Assembly: GCA_034679985.1 (NCBI GenBank)
Contig: JAXITR010000018.1
Coordinates: forward strand, 1 to 37,182
Reading direction: 5' to 3'
DNA from: CAMDTE01 sp034679985
GTDB taxonomy: Bacteria; Bacteroidota; Bacteroidia; Flavobacteriales; Schleiferiaceae
DNA: 37,182 nucleotides
Numbering within the stretch: position 1 is the first letter of the stretch; each line of letters begins with the position of its first letter. Under the pieces are notes generated by a model. It worked only from the letters and a program-made list of their open reading frames with translations, was not told where the DNA came from and ran no database searches. Shown here piece by piece: positions 6,382 to 13,933 of this stretch. A program made the translations under genes and the position numbers.

Positions 6382-8358
6382 ATGAAAAAGATCATTCTCC
6401 TTGCGCTGGGATGCCTGTCAGTTGCCGCACAGGCCCAGCTGTTTACGGTACAAACCCCAAAAGGCCCCCTTGCCGTTTCGGTCGAAGAGTTTGAATATGT
6501 TTTCAACAAAAACAAAGACATCGGGAAGCAAATTGATCCCAAAACGCCGCAAGAATATCTGGATTTGTACATTTCGTTCAAGCGTAAAGTAGCTGAAGCT
6601 GTAGCACTCGAAAAAGATCAAATCCCTGCTTTTCAGCAAGAATACGATTCCTACTACAAGCAATTGGTGAAGCCGTACCTCACGGACAAGCAAGCCGATG
6701 CCCGTATTTTAGACGAGGCTTACCTACGCCTACAAACCGACGTCCACGCCGCCCACATCATGTTGGATTTGGCCGAAGACGCCCTACCCGAGGATACGGT
6801 TCGGGTATACAATGAATTGTTGAAAATTCGCCAACGCTTGGTCAACGGTGAAGATTTTGGCGCACTGGCACAAAAGGTTTCTTCGGATACCTACTCCGCT
6901 CAGCGCAACGGAGACTTGGGTTGGTTTACTGCGTTCCAAATGGTTTATCCCTTTGAGACAGCCGCCTACACTACCCCCATCGGACAAATCTCCATGCCGG
7001 TTCGGTCCCCCTACGGTTACCACTTAGTGAAGGTAGTGGAGCGTCGCCCAGCTCGTTACAAAATGGAAGCGGCCCACATCTTGTTGATGGACAACCCCGA
7101 AAACCCTTCTGAATCCAACGCAGAGGCGCAAATCAAAGCGTTGCACGAACAACTGAAAAACGGTGCGGACTTTGGTGAACTCGCCAAAAATTACTCCATG
7201 GACAAGACATCGGCCAAGAACCAAGGGCGATTGCCGGTTTTTGGCATGAACGACATGCTCCCTGAGTTTGAGGAAGTCGTGTTTGGTTTGCCCGCAGACG
7301 GTGCCTATTCTGAGCCATTCAAAACCAAGATTGGTTGGCACATTGCACAACGCATTCGCCGAGTGGGAGTGCCCGCCGTGGCAGACATCAAAACGGAATT
7401 GGAAGCGAAAATTCGCCGCGACGCGCGAAGCAATGCCTCCAAAGCTGAGTATCTCAATCAATTGCGTAAGACTTATGGTTTGAAAACCGACGCCAAAGCG
7501 TTGAAGAAAGTATTGGCCACCGTTGATTCCAATTTTGTCAAAGGAACCTGGAAACTGCCCGCACCGAGCAAGAAATGGAACAAACCGTTCGCTACGTTGA
7601 CTGTTCCCGGTACCACCTCCGCGGTAAAAATTAAAACCCAATGGGACGCATTGCAGTACCTCCTCAAGGTTCAAGAGCGTCCACGTCCCGGCAAAAACCC
7701 GCAAACCGTTGCTTACGAGTCATTGAACCGATGGGTGGACGAATGGATGTTGAGCGAAGAGGAAGGTCTACTTCCCGCCAAGTTTCCCGCTTTCCGCTTC
7801 TTGGCCAACGAGTACAAAGAGGGCATTTTGGTTTTTGAATTGACTCGCGAAATGGTCTGGGACAAGGCGTCCAAAGACACCGCGGGATTGAATGCGTTTT
7901 TTGACGCCAACAAAGCCAACTATTCTTGGAACGAGCGTCGCAGCGGCCAGGTATTCCAATGCAGCGACGAAGCAACGGCCAACAAACTCTTGCGTTTGTT
8001 GAACAAAGGAACGGAGGCCAGCAAAGCCGTCTCTTTACTAACCACCAAGGATCCTTTAGCCGTTCGACTTTCTACGGTTGAGGCCGAAAAAGGCGCATCC
8101 AACCTGAGCCGTGAGCAAGAACTTTTGCTGAACGCACCGGGTACCGGATTGAAAAAGGTATCGTCAACCGAACTGGTTTGGGTGAAAACGCTCCGAGCAC
8201 CGGAACCCAAGGCCATGCGCGAGGTTCGTGGCGCAGTTATTGCGGACTACCAGAAAACTTTGGAAGCGCAATGGCTGGAATCCCTCAAGAACAAGTACCC
8301 GGTAACCATCAACACCTCCGCGTGGGATACGTTGCAGACACAATTGGTTCGTCCCTAA
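6382..8358 (+). CDS. Periplasmic parvulin-type peptidylprolyl isomerase with two rotamase domains, 658 aa
   Basis: This is a probable periplasmic chaperone/foldase for outer-membrane proteins. It has a signal peptide (KKIILLALGCLSVAAQAQ, residues 2-19). Two PpiC-type rotamase repeats follow: about residues 120-225 (VHAAHIMLDLAED ... GDLGWFTAFQMVYPFE ... SPYGYHLVKVVE) and about 228-335 (MEAAHILLMDNPE ... GRLPVFGMNDMLPEFE ... IGWHIAQRI). The C-terminal half (about 340-658) is not clearly a rotamase, although the stretch near NYSWNERRSGQVFQCSD has a faint resemblance. The ATG at 6382 follows a -7 box by 6 bases; the in-frame TTG at 6373 lies inside that box and is rejected. In Bacteroidota this gene normally precedes surA, and here its stop overlaps the surA start by one base. 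Confidence 0.88.
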   Translation: MKKIILLALGCLSVAAQAQLFTVQTPKGPLAVSVEEFEYVFNKNKDIGKQIDPKTPQEYLDLYISFKRKVAEAVALEKDQIPAFQQEYDSYYKQLVKPYLTDKQADARILDEAYLRLQTDVHAAHIMLDLAEDALPEDTVRVYNELLKIRQRLVNGEDFGALAQKVSSDTYSAQRNGDLGWFTAFQMVYPFETAAYTTPIGQISMPVRSPYGYHLVKVVERRPARYKMEAAHILLMDNPENPSESNAEAQIKALHEQLKNGADFGELAKNYSMDKTSAKNQGRLPVFGMNDMLPEFEEVVFGLPADGAYSEPFKTKIGWHIAQRIRRVGVPAVADIKTELEAKIRRDARSNASKAEYLNQLRKTYGLKTDAKALKKVLATVDSNFVKGTWKLPAPSKKWNKPFATLTVPGTTSAVKIKTQWDALQYLLKVQERPRPGKNPQTVAYESLNRWVDEWMLSEEEGLLPAKFPAFRFLANEYKEGILVFELTREMVWDKASKDTAGLNAFFDANKANYSWNERRSGQVFQCSDEATANKLLRLLNKGTEASKAVSLLTTKDPLAVRLSTVEAEKGASNLSREQELLLNAPGTGLKKVSSTELVWVKTLRAPEPKAMREVRGAVIADYQKTLEAQWLESLKNKYPVTINTSAWDTLQTQLVRP

Positions 8359-9728
8359 TGCGTTTAGCTCGTTGTTTTTTTGCGGCGGTTGCCGTAGTGC
8401 TGAGCGCATCAGCATGGTCCCAGCCAATCCCGGCAGCCGGATCGCAACCCCTGCTCCCCGCCAACCAAGTGGATGGGTTGGCTGCTGTTGTGGGTAAAGA
8501 AATTGTGTTGTATTCGGAGGTTTTTCAACAGAAAGAGGCCTTGGACCGCGAATTTGCCCAATCCGGACAACCGGCGCCCAGTCTGTGTGCGGTTTTTTCC
8601 GAATTGGTTGTGGAAAAGCTGCTCCTCCACCACGCTGAGATTGATTCCGTTGTAGTTTCGGACCCCGAGGTGGACGACGCAATTGGTCGTCGGGTAGAGC
8701 AGTTGGCGTACCAAATTGGGTCGCAAAAGAAACTGGAAGACTACTACAAGAAGTCGGTTTTGGAAATCAAGGAAGATTTGCGTCCGTTGATGAAAAACCA
8801 GATGACTGCGCAGCGCATGCAGCAAACCATTACGGAGAAGGTAGAATTGACGCCCAAGGATGTTGCAGACTTCGTTTACGGCATTCCCAAGGACTCCCTT
8901 CCGTTGATCAATGCGGAGGTTGAATACGCCCAATTGTGCATCAAGCCCAAGGTGAGCGACGCCGCCAAACTTGAGTCCATCGACCGGTTGAAAGGTTTGA
9001 AGGCGCGGATTGAAAAAGGCTCCAGTTTTGCCTCCATGGCCATTCTGTATTCCGAGGATCCGGGTTCCAACAAATCCGGTGGCGAATACAAGGGAATCAA
9101 ACGCGGTCAATTCGTCAAGGAATTTGAAGCCGTAGCGTTCAATTTGAAACCCGGTGATGTTTCGGATCCGTTTGAAACCGAATACGGTTTTCACATTTGC
9201 CAGGTTCAATCCAAGCGCGGCGAAGAATTGGATCTTCGGCACATCCTGATCAAACCACGGGTAGAAGAAAAAGACGTGGAACGTGCAGCTGCAACCTTGG
9301 ACAGCGTGCGCGCGGCGATTGTCTCCGGTCAATTGGCATGGCGCGAGGCCGTGGCTCGCTATTCGGACGACAAGCCCACCTCTGCCAACGGTGGGGTGGC
9401 CATGAATCCGCAAACCACGGACACCAAATGGGATTTGGCGGACCTCAACGCTGAATTGTTGGTGCAGCTGGACGCAGTAGATTCCACCGGATACAGCCCC
9501 GTTGCCCTGTACCGAGAGCCGGACGGAACCATGCTTTTTCGCGTGGTTAAATTGATCGGTCGGACCGAACCGCACCAAGCCAATTTGGCGAGCGATTTCA
9601 CTAAATTAAAAGCCTTTGCGGAAAACGATAAGCGAAACGAAGTGTTTAAAGCTTGGATCCGAGACAAAAGCAAATCAACCTACATCCGGATCGATCCTTC
9701 GTTCCAATCCTGTCCCCTTCCCCTATGA
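8358..9728 (+). CDS. surA: SurA-like periplasmic peptidylprolyl isomerase/chaperone
   Basis: This is a likely periplasmic chaperone guiding unfolded outer-membrane proteins to the BAM machinery. The 456-residue protein starts with a signal peptide (RLARCFFAAVAVVLSASAWSQ, about residues 2-22). A SurA N-terminal domain follows, VDGLAAVVGKEIVLYSEVFQ and onward to about residue 180. The first rotamase domain is clear (VEYAQLCIKP ... SGGEYKGIKRGQFVKEFE ... EYGFHICQVQS), and a second weaker one follows (LDLRHILIKP ... ANGGVAMNPQ). The start at 8358 overlaps the preceding stop (TAATG). An upstream in-frame ATG at 8178 would read through the end of the previous gene and remove the signal peptide from the N-terminus. 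The end overlaps moxR by 4 bases. Confidence 0.88.
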   Translation: MRLARCFFAAVAVVLSASAWSQPIPAAGSQPLLPANQVDGLAAVVGKEIVLYSEVFQQKEALDREFAQSGQPAPSLCAVFSELVVEKLLLHHAEIDSVVVSDPEVDDAIGRRVEQLAYQIGSQKKLEDYYKKSVLEIKEDLRPLMKNQMTAQRMQQTITEKVELTPKDVADFVYGIPKDSLPLINAEVEYAQLCIKPKVSDAAKLESIDRLKGLKARIEKGSSFASMAILYSEDPGSNKSGGEYKGIKRGQFVKEFEAVAFNLKPGDVSDPFETEYGFHICQVQSKRGEELDLRHILIKPRVEEKDVERAAATLDSVRAAIVSGQLAWREAVARYSDDKPTSANGGVAMNPQTTDTKWDLADLNAELLVQLDAVDSTGYSPVALYREPDGTMLFRVVKLIGRTEPHQANLASDFTKLKAFAENDKRNEVFKAWIRDKSKSTYIRIDPSFQSCPLPL

Positions 9729-10645
9729 TAGCCCAACTTCGCGCGGAAATTGAAAAGACCGTTGTGGGTCAAAAAGAGGCCATTGACTTGGTCATCATGG
9801 CCATGTTGTGCAACGGACACGCCCTGCTCGTAGGCGTTCCTGGGTTGGCAAAAACTACTTTGGTGAAAAGCCTGGCCCAAGCGTCCGGTTTGCACTTTGG
9901 ACGCATTCAGTTCACCCCGGATTTGATGCCGAGCGACGTTTTGGGAACGGAAATGCTGAACGCAGACCGCCAATTGGTCTTTCAAAAGGGACCCTTGTTT
10001 GCCCAAGTTTTGTTGGCGGACGAAATCAACCGCACCCCGCCCAAAACCCAGAGCGCTTTGCTGGAGGCCATGCAAGAACGCAGCGTTACAGCCATGGGCA
10101 AAACCGAGCCCTTGCCCAAGCCGTTCTTCGTTTTGGCAACGCAAAACCCGGTCGAACAAGAGGGTACCTACCCCCTTCCGGAGGCCCAACTGGATCGCTT
10201 TCTGTTTTTGATTGAATTGGGATATCCTACTCGGGAGGAAGAGGTTGCCATTGTGCAGCGAACCACCACCGGGGCACAACACCAAACACAAGCCGTATGG
10301 ACGGCAAACGACTGGTTGAACTTGCAGCAGGAAGTGTCTGATCTTCCGGTTCCACCGGCCGTGGTGGAAGCAGCCGTTGGGTTGGTGCACGCAACGCGCA
10401 ATCCACGCGCGGTGGAAGACAAACCCTATATTCAATGGGGTGCCGGGCCGCGTGCCAGCCAAGCGCTGGTGCAAGCAGCTAAGGCGCATGCGTATTTGAA
10501 CGGAAAAAGTGCACCGGACAAGGAAGATGTGGCCGCCGTTGCGGTTCCCGTTTTGCGCCACCGACTGGTTCTGACCTACCAAGCTACCGCCGACGGCTGG
10601 AACGATCGAACGTTGGTGGAAGCCTTGGTTAAAAAGTATTTGTAA
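9725..10645 (+). CDS. MoxR-family AAA+ ATPase
   Basis: This 306-residue cytoplasmic AAA+ ATPase is of the MoxR/RavA group, chaperone-like proteins that assist maturation of metal-binding or envelope complexes. Visible motifs are VVGQKEAIDLVIMAMLCNGH, Walker A GVPGLAKTT (residues 38-46), Walker B LLADEINRTPPKTQSALLEA, sensor 1 FVLATQNPVEQEGTYPLPEA and the arginine segment QLDRFLF. The C-terminal lid domain ends LVEALVKKYL. The start at 9725 overlaps the surA stop (ATGA); the longer reading from 9653 would lie within surA. MoxR genes are usually followed by DUF58 and von Willebrand-domain genes, but none is present here. In Bacteroidota a MoxR gene commonly follows surA, as seen here. Confidence 0.92.
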   Translation: MIAQLRAEIEKTVVGQKEAIDLVIMAMLCNGHALLVGVPGLAKTTLVKSLAQASGLHFGRIQFTPDLMPSDVLGTEMLNADRQLVFQKGPLFAQVLLADEINRTPPKTQSALLEAMQERSVTAMGKTEPLPKPFFVLATQNPVEQEGTYPLPEAQLDRFLFLIELGYPTREEEVAIVQRTTTGAQHQTQAVWTANDWLNLQQEVSDLPVPPAVVEAAVGLVHATRNPRAVEDKPYIQWGAGPRASQALVQAAKAHAYLNGKSAPDKEDVAAVAVPVLRHRLVLTYQATADGWNDRTLVEALVKKYL

Positions 10646-12276
10646 TGGGAATTTTGCTCTACTACTTGGTGGGCACTGCCTTGCGCGGTTTGTTCACCTA
10701 CCGTTTCTTCACTGCGAATAAATTGCCCGCTTGGTGGGCCTTTGTTCCGGTTTGGCGAACCCTCCAGGTACTCAAATTGGCCGACCGTCCTGCCTACTGG
10801 ACCTTTTTTGCCTATGTGCCAGTGATCGACAACGTCATGTCCTTGATCATCACGTATGAGTTGCTGCACATGCACGGTTTTCGGGAAACCAAGCACACCG
10901 TATTCAGCGCTTTAACCTTGGGTGGTTATTTAGGTTATTTAAGCCACACACAGCCGTTGGTTCGCGGCACGCGGGACAACGATTTGATCAAACAACGCGT
11001 TGGCACCTTGGTGAACAATATTTTGTTTGCGGTGGTGGCGGCCGGAACCTTACGTGCCGTTGCGTTTGAGGCCTTCAACATCCCTACCTCGTCCATGGAA
11101 AAGTCCATGCTGGTGGGCGACTACCTTTTTGTGGACAAGTTGCGCTACGGATTGCGGTTGCCGGAAACGCCGGTTTCCGTTCCGCTGATGCACAACCGCA
11201 TTCCGGGAACCGATTTGCCTTGCTACTGGGACGGCGTACAATTGCCGTACTTCCGGTTGCCCGGTTTTGCCCAAGTGGAGCGCGGCGACGCCGTGGTGTT
11301 CAACTACCCCGCAGAGCCGGACCGACCCGTGGACAAGAAAGAGCACTACGTGAAACGCTGTGTGGCCGTGGGTGGAGATACCCTGCGGATTGTGGACCGT
11401 CGGGTTTGGATCAACAGCAAACCAACGGAATTCCCCTCCCGAAGCAACGGTCAGTTTTCGTACTACGTGCGCACCAACGGAACCGGCTTCAATGCCTTGG
11501 CGTTGAAAAAGTCCTTTGATCTGAACTACATTCCGGACAACTACCAGGTGAACAACCAGAACGTGTCGGACATTCTGCCCATTTCCCAGAACGAATACAT
11601 TGCCACGGTGAGTGAGTCTGCACTGGCAGGATTCAAGCAATACCCCGGTGTGGTGGAGGTGCGTCCGCTGATCAGTCCGGCGAATGCGGCACGTACGGGA
11701 TACGGTGATTCTATTCCGCAAGCACAAGCGTGGTTTTTGTCCAACTTTATCGACAGTCGGCCCGTGTTCCCCAATCCGGTGGGCGGCCATTCCGATACGG
11801 TAGTTTATAAGTGGTCCCGGGACAACTACGGCCCGCTGTGGGTGCCGCAAAAGGGCGCTACCATTCCACTGGATCGCGATCACGTTTTGAAGTACGGACG
11901 CTGCATCACCGCCTACGAAGGGCATACCTTGGAAAGCAACGGTACCGATTATTTGCTGGACGGCAAACCGGCCGCAGAGTACACCTTTGGCCTGAACTAC
12001 TACTGGATGATGGGCGACAACCGACACAATTCGGAGGACTCGCGGTACTGGGGTTTTGTGCCGGAAGACCACATCGTGGGCAAGCCTGTGTTTGTGTTCT
12101 TCAGTTGGGACGTTTTCTCATCCGGCAAAGACCGCATTCGCTGGAACCGTGTTTTCAGTTTTGTGCACGGGGACGGCCCTCAAAAATCGCAGTTTTGGCC
12201 CATCGCAGTGGTGGTTGCCCTCTTGTGGGGCCTTTCGGAATGGTACAGCAAGCGGAAGCGGTCCTCCCGCTCTTGA
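10645..12276 (+). CDS. lepB: Signal peptidase I, long Bacteroidota form (543 aa)
   Basis: This inner-membrane serine protease removes signal peptides from exported proteins. Residues 1-100 hold several hydrophobic segments with a DUF5684-like look (LPAWWAFVPVWRTLQVLKLA). A membrane helix (NNILFAVVAAGTLRAVAFEA) precedes the catalytic serine box IPTSSMEKSMLVGDYLFVDK, with Ser150 as nucleophile. The general-base lysine is Lys237 in HYVKRCVAVGGDTL. The closing box is GDNRHNSEDSRYWGFVPEDH near residue 457. About 210 residues lie between the lysine box and the last box, much more than in E. coli, as is common for Bacteroidota enzymes. A C-terminal membrane helix (FWPIAVVVALLWGLSEW) ends in a basic tail. 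The start overlaps the moxR stop by one base. Confidence 0.95.
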   Translation: MGILLYYLVGTALRGLFTYRFFTANKLPAWWAFVPVWRTLQVLKLADRPAYWTFFAYVPVIDNVMSLIITYELLHMHGFRETKHTVFSALTLGGYLGYLSHTQPLVRGTRDNDLIKQRVGTLVNNILFAVVAAGTLRAVAFEAFNIPTSSMEKSMLVGDYLFVDKLRYGLRLPETPVSVPLMHNRIPGTDLPCYWDGVQLPYFRLPGFAQVERGDAVVFNYPAEPDRPVDKKEHYVKRCVAVGGDTLRIVDRRVWINSKPTEFPSRSNGQFSYYVRTNGTGFNALALKKSFDLNYIPDNYQVNNQNVSDILPISQNEYIATVSESALAGFKQYPGVVEVRPLISPANAARTGYGDSIPQAQAWFLSNFIDSRPVFPNPVGGHSDTVVYKWSRDNYGPLWVPQKGATIPLDRDHVLKYGRCITAYEGHTLESNGTDYLLDGKPAAEYTFGLNYYWMMGDNRHNSEDSRYWGFVPEDHIVGKPVFVFFSWDVFSSGKDRIRWNRVFSFVHGDGPQKSQFWPIAVVVALLWGLSEWYSKRKRSSRS

Positions 12277-12797
12277 TCCTGCCTCCCAAGGCGTGGTGGG
12301 AAGCGGCCGCGCAGCCCGGTGCGCGCATTGGGCTGAGCGAAAGATTTCCGAAACAAACTTTTCGCAATCGATTGCGAATCAGTAATTTGGCGCAAAACCA
12401 CACCGCTGACCTACCCAGCTCGCGGCAACACTTGGATTTCAGCATTCCCCTGCGGCACGACGTCGGTCGCACGGGGTGGACCGCACGACTGGACGACTCG
12501 GTTCCGTGGCGTAAAGCCTTGTGGCGTACCCTCCAAACGCAGTGGGCTGGATTGCCCTTTTGGGAAATTTTGGGTCCGGAATTGGAGCCGTTGGTGCACA
12601 GCAACGAGCCTCTATGGCACACGTATGTTTATGACCTAAATCATTGGATGGCAAGTCAATGGGGAGGTTCACTACCCGCTTTAGTTGAAGAACGTCCTTC
12701 GGTTGATTTTTCACCCAAGCACGAACCTTGGACCGGAGCGGCTGGCATCAGTTGGTGCGAGGCATTGCTCCGTGAGGGTCCGGCATTGTACCTTTAA
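12240..12797 (+). CDS. WbqC-family protein, 185 aa
   Basis: Starting at the ATG at 12240, which overlaps the lepB end by 37 bases, the protein begins MVQQAEAVLPLLILPPKAWW. It continues FPKQTFRNRLRISNLAQNH, a pattern like the FPNQxYRNR motif of WbqC-like proteins, then LDFSIPL and WRTLQTQWAGLPFWEILGPE. In Flavobacteriia a WbqC-family gene typically lies directly after lepB, so position supports the call. WbqC proteins have been linked to O-antigen or amino-sugar metabolism, but the reaction is not established. The frame is open far upstream inside lepB; that part is out of frame with lepB and is not considered coding. Its TAA lies within the -7 box of the next gene. Confidence 0.75.
   Translation: MVQQAEAVLPLLILPPKAWWEAAAQPGARIGLSERFPKQTFRNRLRISNLAQNHTADLPSSRQHLDFSIPLRHDVGRTGWTARLDDSVPWRKALWRTLQTQWAGLPFWEILGPELEPLVHSNEPLWHTYVYDLNHWMASQWGGSLPALVEERPSVDFSPKHEPWTGAAGISWCEALLREGPALYL
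12789..12796 (+). promoter_or_regulatory. TAccTTTa -7 box inside the end of the WbqC gene
   Basis: TACCTTTA differs from TAnnTTTG at the last base. It ends 3 bases before the GTG at 12800, and its last bases overlap the stop codon of the WbqC gene (12795-12797). This spacing equals that of other operon heads here and supports the GTG start. Confidence 0.5.
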
Positions 12798-12799
12798 AC

Positions 12800-13825
12800 G
12801 TGGCTGCACGTACCAAATCCTATTCTTTATCTTGGACCGCTTGTGCGGTTGCGCTGGGTCTTTTTGGATCCACCTTGGAAGCACGCGCACAATCCACGGT
12901 GGGTTCATCTGTGGATTCTTCACAGCCCGCAAGCGCGCCCTCTGCGGGAATGCTTTCGGAGCGGTGGAACCAATTGTCCAACGGCCAAATCATTCGGTTG
13001 GCCGCGCTGCGAAAAAGAGCGGATTTTGTTTGGAAGTCGGACACCGCGGCAGTGGCTTTTTTTCTAAACCTCCCAGCTGGGTTTGCGCGCGACTCTGCGC
13101 TTCAGTGGCACGAAGAAGGTGGGAAAAGCGGTGAAGAGCGGCGCATTCAGGAGCAGTGGGTGCAAAGACCCTTGCAACTGGCCACCGAAGTATTCAATTT
13201 TACCGGTTCTGTGGAAAATTTGGATTTTTCCAATCTCTGGTATGCCTTCCGGGCGAGCGAAGACGGAGGCTCGTTGGTTTGCGCTCCGGCGCGCGTCAAT
13301 GCTGTGCTGAGTCGGATCAAAATGAACAAAGGATTGGAGTTTGACGTGGTGCACAACCGCGCCGAAGGCGCCTTGTTTTTGCTGGGCGTCCCCTTTCCGC
13401 TGGATACCGTGCGTGCGCGAAGCCTGCAACTTCCTTCCGGCACTCCGGCCCTATTGCCCGGTTCCGAGTTTAAAATAGACGGGCCTTTTGGGCCTTGGTA
13501 CCTTCGGGCCACGGGGCGGGTGGCGTTCGCCAACGGCGTTCGGACGGTTGAAGACTACGCCCTGACGTTGGTGGGGCAAAAAGACCAACGGGACCAACTT
13601 TGGGAACAGTCGTTTGGCAACTGGCTGGACAGCAGTTTTGTAAGTGTTCCGGAACTTTATTTGGTGGGCGATGTTCTGAACGACCTACTCCCCGACGCCC
13701 TATTGCTGCGCCGTCCCAAGACGGGCGGATTGGAACTCACCCTGTGGGTGTCCGACGACGCACCAGATGCTGCCTTGTGGCGCCAAGCCGCCACCTGGTA
13801 TCTCCCTCCCGAAGTGGGCGACTGA
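12800..13825 (+). CDS. Secreted or periplasmic protein of unknown function, 341 aa
   Basis: I do not recognise this family with confidence. The N-terminus AARTKSYSLSWTACAVALGL with a cleavage-like EARAQS near residue 31 looks like a signal peptide, so export is likely. The body has no obvious catalytic motif. Near the end it contains VPELYLVGDVLNDLLPDALLL followed by LELTLWVSDDAPDAA, which faintly recalls the DxDGxxDLLL pattern of secreted repeat proteins, but the calcium-binding residues are not kept. The GTG at 12800 is supported by a -7-like box 3 bases upstream and by the signal peptide beginning there. It follows WbqC by 2 bases, so it may also be read from the long upstream operon. Confidence 0.65.
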   Translation: MAARTKSYSLSWTACAVALGLFGSTLEARAQSTVGSSVDSSQPASAPSAGMLSERWNQLSNGQIIRLAALRKRADFVWKSDTAAVAFFLNLPAGFARDSALQWHEEGGKSGEERRIQEQWVQRPLQLATEVFNFTGSVENLDFSNLWYAFRASEDGGSLVCAPARVNAVLSRIKMNKGLEFDVVHNRAEGALFLLGVPFPLDTVRARSLQLPSGTPALLPGSEFKIDGPFGPWYLRATGRVAFANGVRTVEDYALTLVGQKDQRDQLWEQSFGNWLDSSFVSVPELYLVGDVLNDLLPDALLLRRPKTGGLELTLWVSDDAPDAALWRQAATWYLPPEVGD

Positions 13826-13933
13826 ACCTCCGGTGTTGTTGCGTGTTGTTTCAGCACGCCTCGCTTTGAAATCCAACTCCCCTCCACCATTCGCACGAAT
13901 TACCTCCCTACCCTTAGTTTAAAAACCGCCCCC

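Noticed and set aside
8409..9578. Long antisense open frame (389 codons) opposite surA
   Set aside because: It lies wholly opposite a gene with a signal peptide and family motifs, has unusual composition (rich in Gln, His, Phe, Gly) and no recognisable domain. Similar frames at 11050-12072 and 16464-17630 arise from codon bias of the plus-strand genes.
11811..12239. Open frame upstream of the WbqC start inside lepB
   Set aside because: It is out of frame with lepB over its conserved catalytic boxes; the WbqC-like sequence begins only near 12240.
13841..13859. GCGTG...CACGC hairpin in the gap before the carboxylase gene
   Set aside because: A stem of only 5 bases with a 9-base loop and no following T-run; not enough for a terminator or operator call.
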